A stretch of DNA of 21,099 nucleotides from Chrysochromulina tobinii (taxonomy: Eukaryota; Haptophyta; Prymnesiales; Chrysochromulinaceae). The position numbers and the translations under genes were made by a program. Position 1 is the first letter of the stretch. Every line of letters starts with the position of its first letter. Below, piece after piece: positions 18,301 to 21,099 of this stretch. The stretch is taken from assembly GCA_001275005.1 (NCBI GenBank), contig JWZX01003088.1:1-21099 (forward strand). Reading direction: 5' to 3'. The notes under the pieces are model-generated. The model was not told where the DNA came from. It saw nothing but the letters and a program-made list of their open reading frames with translations, and ran no database searches.

Positions 18301-19206
18301 CGCCTGGGCCTGGGCCTGGGGGCTCTTGCTCGTGAGCATCTGCAGAGGAGGCAGAATGCCGCCCGCCATCACAATCTGGTTCTGGATATCCAGGTTGCCG
18401 CGTGCGAGATTGGCGAGAGCTGCGGCAGCATGGACCTGTCCTTGAACGTTCATGCCATTAAGCAGTGCAAGCAGCAGTGGAATTCCGCCTTCTTTTGAGA
18501 TGCTTTCCTGAAGGAGCGTATTGGCTGGCGTGATGTCCGGCGGATACGCGCTGATCAAGTTGCCTGGGCTCATGAGCTTTCCGAGCGCATTTGCGGCCGC
18601 GACCTGAGCCTTGCCATTCTTAAGCAATTCAAGAAGTAACGGGACGGCTCCCGCTGCGTGCAGGGCGTTCTGGGCTTCAAGGTATGACGACGAGAGATTG
18701 GAGATTGCATCGGAAGCGTAGACCTGTGCATCCGCGGCGACGTCAGCTTTGACCAGGCGGACCAAGGACGGCACAACACCCGCCTTGAGCATCTCTCTTT
18801 TCTGGTCTGTCTCAGTAGAGATAGATGCGACCGCGGCAGCAGCGTAGACTTGCGCCTTCTGGCTGCCGCCGCTCAGCAACTTGACCAGAGGAGCGACTGC
18901 GCCCGATTCCACCGTCTGATGGAGCAAGTCTGCATTCGTTGCGGCGATTGTGGCGATCGTGGAGGCCGCATGGATCTGACCGCCGTCGGTGCCCACCCTG
19001 ACGACTTCGATCAGGTGAACAAGGCCACCCCCTTTTGCGATCGCCACCGCGCATTCCGTATCCTTGCTGGCAAGGACGTCGAGGAGATGAGCGCACTCCT
19101 CCTTTTTCTCATTCGGCGAATTCTTCAGCTCTTTGATGATGCTAGGGATGTCTGCGACGGTCTTTTCCGCCGCCAGCTTCTTGATTCGGCCTTCGCCGAC
19201 CCCCAT
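9316..19206 (-). CDS. Giant armadillo-repeat protein (3296 residues)
   Basis: A single uninterrupted frame encodes about 67 armadillo units (my count by eye), each about 41 residues. The pattern is NQxxIAxAGGIxPLVxLL, a short turn, then an Ala-rich AAAALxxLA helix, as in beta-catenin, Vac8 and plant ARM proteins. The expected fold is a very long right-handed superhelix that binds extended partners. Non-repeat linkers interrupt it near residues 1289-1319 (charged), 1356-1383, 1500-1572 (SFMARRNSDESFIVREP and acidic), 1965-2010 (KKEEKKEELGKTPKKDKKKK then Glu-rich) and 2172-2205. After the last repeat (about 3140) comes a unique segment containing AEIKPYYMTLAPEEQKNLVH and RGWDSTTGNPRFESETGEF. 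The chain ends in a Lys/Gly/Ser tail (about 3262-3296) with repeated SPK motifs. No signal peptide or membrane segment is visible. The ATG at 19206 has G at -3 and G at +4. The gene is less GC-rich than its neighbours. Its function is unknown. Confidence 0.92.
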   Translation of the reverse strand: MGVGEGRIKKLAAEKTVADIPSIIKELKNSPNEKKEECAHLLDVLASKDTECAVAIAKGGGLVHLIEVVRVGTDGGQIHAASTIATIAATNADLLHQTVESGAVAPLVKLLSGGSQKAQVYAAAAVASISTETDQKREMLKAGVVPSLVRLVKADVAADAQVYASDAISNLSSSYLEAQNALHAAGAVPLLLELLKNGKAQVAAANALGKLMSPGNLISAYPPDITPANTLLQESISKEGGIPLLLALLNGMNVQGQVHAAAALANLARGNLDIQNQIVMAGGILPPLQMLTSKSPQAQAQAAGILAHLARYNRENQDKIASTNAMKPLVDLLDHTCPLEVQEYAALAITELCRDNNANQTAAATLGSIALLVELMKTSKDAKMTSSPRSGVTATQAANAVKAEAAGAIWVISHEHESNKLAVEEARGIPPTVALLASGYERAENHAANALASLGFKNTKNQEQITGLLVAMLGAGTPKAKLNAAASLWRLVHENPTDQAVVARSGPTSDLISLLKNGTEEAHAYALWSLSLCITEGNQKTVLEDEGVDPLVSCLSSTKSITRQQAAAALARLALRNTKAQEAIAAKGGIKPLIAIIKSTHGDEPFVSLTIPSIVKEQAITAKEHAAAALAQLACVAKNRDSIVDGDGIEPLVMLLNSTDPMTQKFAAAALARLATAIGDKDPFAKVNARTIAKAGAIPSLVTLLEGLSGDAAQEESAGALFALADDDGNRTSITEAGGIGPLVMMLGSKNLQARRHAEAALVRLSIEAANRVIIIEKLVGMLKVKSVDKADNRQEQAAAALANLASDSAENRNSIVDAGGIEPLLALLESPSSKAKENSVKAIAKLAYKSKDIQTAIQKAGGVPLIANVLLSCSANVKEMMQAATLCALAANAVSQLSEGNKEIALALAEAGAVQPLVLMLGSSSVELQSEAAGAIAQLSLNSPENQAAIARTGAITPLTALVREGTAEVKEQSAAALWALSYENSGNKATIAKLGGIEPLVILLVGGGSDNSWEMSVGALCSLCSKHAENRENIAKLIIGRLGSRIATVQTQNGAVRILSSVSKLCLSSSANQVAIAKAGGVPAVITWLSGSFEGTKGPVDAKAQCEAAQALLSMATGNDPLQSLIVRSHGIPPLIDLLTSGSLSTQAAAVRTLWHIAGNPDSSALIASSGGIPPLCSMLSSSDVHAQELAAIAISRILKTCANASLIVANVGGIVPLVSLLRQGSPLAQQQAVLAICEVAMEPKNRPLVADAGGIQCLGALLTSNVVGTPEAAARALGNLARDSYVTPDDGGSAETLADRAADGWKEDEGGRARRREIQQVGGIKRLIQMLQSVSLSGAVTAKKIWELVSKVIGSSPEEEGVKEKEVHTTKGKAGAASIAAADEKTNKNLEQMIGVQEQAAATLSDLAYGDSDMQDAIINEKGVPPLLSAIRTGSQISQENSSRCIWHLCAATDNQGYIVDCGAITELVALSKVGSARAQELAAAVISDLAKGAIAERERVMAEKQKAKALLRAARAPSLDDLNLTSGEESFMARRNSDESFIVREPGDSVQNDAAPAPPESEVDDGDRLSAIAAAGGVIPLVGLVTNGNEMGKERAASALWHLSVDAVNQVAIAKTGGIPPIVQLLDDGTQQAHEHAIACLARLALDNPDNQAQIAKKLVGLLNSQNPGAQRRSAHVLWQLAANNPGAPVRIVNAGGISPLVALLGTGTIEAKEEAVNALTCLAHNNPANQLAIATGLVGLLGTGTAEAQEQVTQMLIKFASHSDNITAIVEAGAIERLVMQVRGSGDTSLKAQELAASVIAILAGDSENNVKQVNQFGGIKPLVSLLACQSGAAQARAACALSYMARSSKEIQNTVAKEGALEFLVNLLQPVEEVATGGTLDGRLEAARALYSISMNNKETTTKIYEMNAIGPLVKLLREQSPDAQKNGADALGSLAVGSKEIQDSIAKAQGITPLVDMLKPVELVKKEEKKEELGKTPKKDKKKKEKKEEEEVVPEVVSDDTVPAHAAISLSELGRNHPANQTAIAEAGGIKLLVTLLQGNSPEKTKKCAASALWSLTSNHPKNQTNIAKAGGLAPLVALLGMGNTETQHEAAGALAAIGLDNPSNQNEISTMLVGLLSSDAMQTCTKAARAISRLARAHRSNQTAIADVGGIKPLVEMVAKDLYTYGDRRTGLWDESEEKTYIEKKDKASIQIYVALQQDVASALWAMSMDNEDNQAAIAEYGGLPSLIALASSTLVGVHRDAAGALWALGASPTNQELIAQSDGINPLVSLLTEGSPGAQETAAGALHTLAALPDNRRLIAEAGGVPALVALFEVGTADAKVQAAGALSVLVVKNPENQSTVANCVVGLLSSETASSEAQTHATQLIYNLSLDHENRAALSKWGAINQLAKQLRAGTTSAQLNAALAMSQIALKSPQHRVQVTAQLIALLGASEAEVRQRAWNALKDMAAEGGSDNRMTVQMAGGIDRFVALLKDGTLEAQEYALWLLWQSNDLASKKSIATAGSAKPIVALLNKGNLSEVAKEHAAAVLSGSTSDDLVAVNDEVRTMNKEAIISTGGVVPLVKLLQHGSMNAKKHAATALAQLTRRSEASHAQTQFSIANAGAISSLVGWLSDPSLGHPAVAARTLADLGRLNLDTQSTIFEAGAIRPLIEMMIKDNVESQKWAAAAIASIAEGNLTNQIVVAEEGGIPPLVALLKKENGPEGKGPHENATRALWHLSHQQRENQLSIAAEGSLPPLVALLNSESDRTKMCAAAALQSLSKDCMENQLALARVGAIPALVVLLGSEDAQTQLYAQAALINISEPNQDNRTSVVNPLVSLLEVRNATAQMKAAESLAKLAASSLENRNTIAAAGAIPSLVRLLGDGRNANESQVRAAAALGDLARVSENKQAIVNAGGIEPLVIMLTSSSVEAQAKASAAVWQLSASNSAQQLIADHDGIPLLVKLLPHTHIAVANHAACALWHLTALNSSKGVIIEAGGIPLLVKLLKRTEHQDTQDAISALLSDLAREKAGPVKSSIVSSGGIDHLVTLLKTGSAIAQKHASCALWGISSEPSYQKAVVKAGAVLPLIELLTSNPKAQGYAAAALCNLANEADARNELIEQGGVDPLTAISHGPESWLRTQAVGILQRLNIEAPAALSIAKAVALKFAEIKPYYMTLAPEEQKNLVHRGWDSTTGNPRFESETGEFDHLLMSPRMVKNSYKQETKRRAPAGIVPAEPSGPLDFDMPGPGVAEALAKHKSQQAAKAAQAFEQEAQADEKGSGKRGKKSPKGKGSPKGGKGGKKSPKS

Positions 19207-19439
19207 GACACCGCGGGTCTCCTCGAGGGCGGCGGCCAGAAGATTGCCCTTTTCCCAAAGGCCCGGGAGGGAGTTCCCAAACTAATGTCACGTCGGTTTC
19301 GGATGAGTTTCGAATTTCTCAATTCGCGACGCGGGCGTACTGTTACGCTATACGTCACACGACTCTGTTCGAGCGCGCGCCGTCGTTCCTCAGGTGACGA
19401 AACATTGCGTGAATCCGAGCTGTGGGAATTTCTTATACG
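19207..19439. promoter_or_regulatory. Divergent promoter between armadillo gene and MIS12
   Basis: A 233-bp head-to-head gap must drive both genes. It contains two ACGTC cores, one in TGTCACGTCGG near 19287 and one in ATACGTCACACG near 19351, which resemble half-sites for bZIP factors. The middle part (about 19300-19350) is more AT-rich. No TATA box is evident. Confidence 0.45.
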
Positions 19440-20327
19440 ATGGCGAGTACATCGACGGGTGGCGGCGCCAGCGATGTGCTGGGCTTCAAGCCAACCGCCC
19501 TGATCGACGAGGTCTTCAACATCGTCCGCTTCAGTGCGCGAGCTCCCTCTCACCTGGCGAAACCTTGGTGCCCGCTCGTCCTCTCTCTGCTCCCGAGGCC
19601 GTGATTTTGACCGTCGCCGTCGGTGCCCAAACTGCTCCACAGGCATCCAACAAAGTACTGATGCCTTGGAGGAAGCATTGCGGCAGCATCCGGAGCTCGG
19701 GCAGCAGCCCAAGGTCGTCCGCGAGGTGCGCGGCCGCCGCCGTCCGATGTAAGGCCTTCCACCTGAGCTGACTGAGGCGTGCTCCCGTGTCGTTTGCAGG
19801 GTGTGATACATTGGGAGGATAGCATGCTTCGCGTGGCCGACCAGAATCTGGACAAGTTCGAGCTCTACACGCTTAAGAACGTCTTCGCCGTCCCCGATGA
19901 TCTGCAGCTCGCCTCGCCTCAGCCAATGGTGACCGAGGAAGAATCGCAGCTGGATGCCGAGACGGAGGCGCTCTGGGCGCAGCTGCAGCGGTCGCTTGCG
20001 ACGAAGCGTGAGCTGCAGCGCAAGCTGACCGCGGCGCAGAGGACGACCGAACTGTGGGCCGCGCACAGGGAGAGCGTCCACAAGCTCGCCGCCTCGCAGC
20101 AGGCCAGCAACGTCCAGGGCACGCTGCAAGGGCTGCAGCGGCTCTCTGACACGCTGCAAGACGGATGGCACCTGCTGCGCTCCTCGGACGGTGTGGGAGG
20201 CGACAGCGGGTCGCTCGTGCCGGGGCCGCGCGGCGCGGCGCAACGTTACGCGCAGCGCCGCGGGCAGATCAGCACTGCGGAGCCATCAGATCTGCTCAAA
20301 CTAAGCTCGATGCTGGCGGCGAGCTGA
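19440..20327 (+). CDS. MIS12: MIS12/Mtw1-type kinetochore protein, three exons
   Basis: Spliced exons 19440-19533, 19643-19725 and 19800-20327 give 234 residues. MIS12 is a subunit of the four-protein complex that links the inner centromere to the KNL1 and NDC80 arms of the kinetochore. The N-terminus LGFKPTALIDEVFNIV (14-29) matches the family's opening block. The middle exon supplies STDALEEAL, the usual helix that follows. Exon 3 has NLDKFELYTLKNVFAVPDDL (75-94), the most diagnostic MIS12 block, followed by a coiled coil (about 106-165, ETEALWAQLQRSLATKRELQ and on). The length is normal for the family. Both junctions are phase-consistent (phase 1, then phase 0) and GT-AG, and unspliced frames break the homology. 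The ATG at 19440 has A at -3 and G at +4. The gene is head-to-head with the giant armadillo gene. Confidence 0.8.
19534..19642 (+). other. Intron 1 of MIS12
   Basis: This 109-nt intron has donor GTGCGCGAG and acceptor CTCCACAG. It is a phase-1 intron: exon 1 ends with A and exon 2 begins with GC, giving AGC (Ser32). The join restores the DEVFNIVRFS-IQQSTDALEE reading expected for the family. Read through, the exon-1 frame loses all similarity. Confidence 0.7.
19726..19799 (+). other. Intron 2 of MIS12
   Basis: This 74-nt intron has donor GTGCGCGGC and acceptor CGTTTGCAG, preceded by pyrimidine-rich sequence. It is phase 0, joining VVRE to GVIHWEDS. An in-frame stop (TAA at 19750-19752) ends the exon-2 frame if it is not removed. 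The donor begins with the same GTGCGCG as intron 1. Confidence 0.75.
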
Positions 20328-20861
20328 GGGCGCTCTCTCCTATGAAACCCAGGTGCCAGGTCAGGCCCCGTCGGAGGCAGCGTAGCCCACGCTCGTACTA
20401 GTTGGGCTGCAGTCGGCGGTCGGCTGGGCGCGAGAAGCGTGTGCTGGCGACATGGTGGAGGCGTGTTAGAGGCGTGGCGGGCTGCGAGGCTCCGTGTGCG
20501 TTACGCACGGATCCCAACACGAGAGGACGGCGGCGCAGTGCCAGACGAGGCCCGCGGGGGCATCTCGGGTCGACATGTTTACAAGTAATACGTGCGCTTG
20601 GCCTGATCGTTCCACGTGCGCGCGCGTCCGCGTGTCTCGAGCGTCGACGACTGATTGCCCCCCGCGATAGGCCGATAGCTCGCCAGCCCGCGGAGCCCGG
20701 CGCGCGTTGCAAGGCGCGCGCGCGGCGTGTGCCCTGCCGTGCGTAACGTGTGCGTACGAATATGCAAAATAGAAAGCAATGTTGAATGTAGTACCTGCAC
20801 ATCGCGCACAGGCACATTATTGTCGATTGTGGTCCCGCCCCGTCCGCTCGTCCACGTGGGT
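20328..20861. other. 3' flank of MIS12, no gene seen
   Basis: This stretch is GC-rich at first and becomes more AT-rich after about 20755. The frames here are arginine-rich, low-complexity shadows without recognisable segments. It presumably holds the MIS12 3' UTR and spacer. Confidence 0.5.
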
Positions 20862-20928
20862 CTGATTCAAGTTCAAGTAACTTGAACTTGGGAGAATAGC
20901 ATACTTCCCTGTACTCCAATTGAATCAG
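20862..20928. repeat. Nested inverted repeats
   Basis: The inner palindrome is CAAGTTCAAGT (20868-20878), a single A, then ACTTGAACTTG (20880-20890), perfect over 11 bp per arm. An outer pair, CTGATTCAA (20862-20870) and TTGAATCAG (20920-20928), is also perfect over 9 bp and overlaps the inner left arm by 3 bases. The DNA or RNA could therefore switch between two stems. It may be a protein-binding palindrome, a 3'-end structure or the remnant of a small inverted-repeat element. Confidence 0.7.
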
Positions 20929-21023
20929 CTAACTGACGGAGGTCCGGCCACGACACGCCCCTTGCCAGTTTTGGGTTCCGGCAGTTTCGTCTGCCCACTT
21001 GGCAGGAAATATGGCGGCGTTTT

Positions 21024-21033
21024 TCTAACGGTT
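21024..21033 (+). promoter_or_regulatory. MSA-like MYB site TCTAACGGTT
   Basis: The motif agrees with the plant mitosis-specific activator core YCYAACGGYY, bound by three-repeat MYB factors. It lies far downstream of MIS12, so it would serve a gene beyond the window, if any. A 10-bp match may be chance. Confidence 0.25.
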
Positions 21034-21041
21034 GGAGAAAT

Positions 21042-21091
21042 AAAAGAAAAAAAGGAGAAGGGAAAGGAAGGAGAAGGAGAGAAGAGGGGAG
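21042..21091 (+). repeat. Polypurine tract
   Basis: Fifty consecutive purines (A-rich, then mixed AAGG/GAGAAGG words) reach almost to the window edge. Such tracts can form triplex DNA and often sit near promoters; here only the composition is visible. Confidence 0.75.
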
Positions 21092-21099
21092 TCTGTAGG

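Noticed and set aside
19125-20243. 372-residue minus-strand frame overlapping the start of the armadillo gene and MIS12
   Set aside because: It lies antisense to a spliced gene with clear MIS12 blocks and has shadow-like composition.

Overview
The window is nuclear DNA of a single-celled eukaryote. Genes lie on both strands with no operon layout or Shine-Dalgarno sites. One gene has two short GT-AG introns, and the products include F-box, cyclin, CDK-type kinase, GT32 glycosyltransferase, kinetochore MIS12 and a giant armadillo-repeat protein. The high GC content, short intergenic gaps, few introns and GTGCGCG-type donors fit a GC-rich microalga, for example a haptophyte. That placement is inference and not secure.

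Layout, left to right. Positions 1-1128 hold no convincing gene: an array of degenerate GGATACAT/ATGTATCC words in both orientations, then C-run and G-run tracts with quadruplex potential, then plain GC-rich DNA. A membrane-anchored short-chain dehydrogenase (minus, 1129-2373) and a type II membrane GT32-like glycosyltransferase (plus, 2614-4077) are transcribed divergently from a 240-bp gap. Next is the most unusual gene (plus, 4231-6726), encoding an F-box, a degenerate CDK-like pseudokinase and a cyclin in one chain. An unrecognised Pro/Ser/Arg-rich protein follows (plus, 7316-8992).

Almost half of the window (minus, 9316-19206) is one uninterrupted 3296-residue reading frame. I count 67 armadillo-type units, several charged linkers and a histone-H1-like SPK-rich tail. 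Its base composition is visibly less GC-rich than its neighbours. It shares a 233-bp divergent promoter with a three-exon gene (plus, 19440-20327). After splicing, that gene encodes a 234-residue MIS12/Mtw1-type kinetochore protein. The last 770 bp have no gene but contain a nested inverted repeat, a plant-type mitotic MYB-site look-alike and a 50-nt polypurine tract.

Two genes point to cell-division control: the F-box/pseudo-CDK/cyclin fusion and MIS12. Nothing in the sequence shows that they act together. The candidate for a new system is the fusion protein. A cyclin carries a covalently attached CDK-like module that has lost most catalytic residues, plus an F-box that would recruit an SCF ubiquitin ligase.
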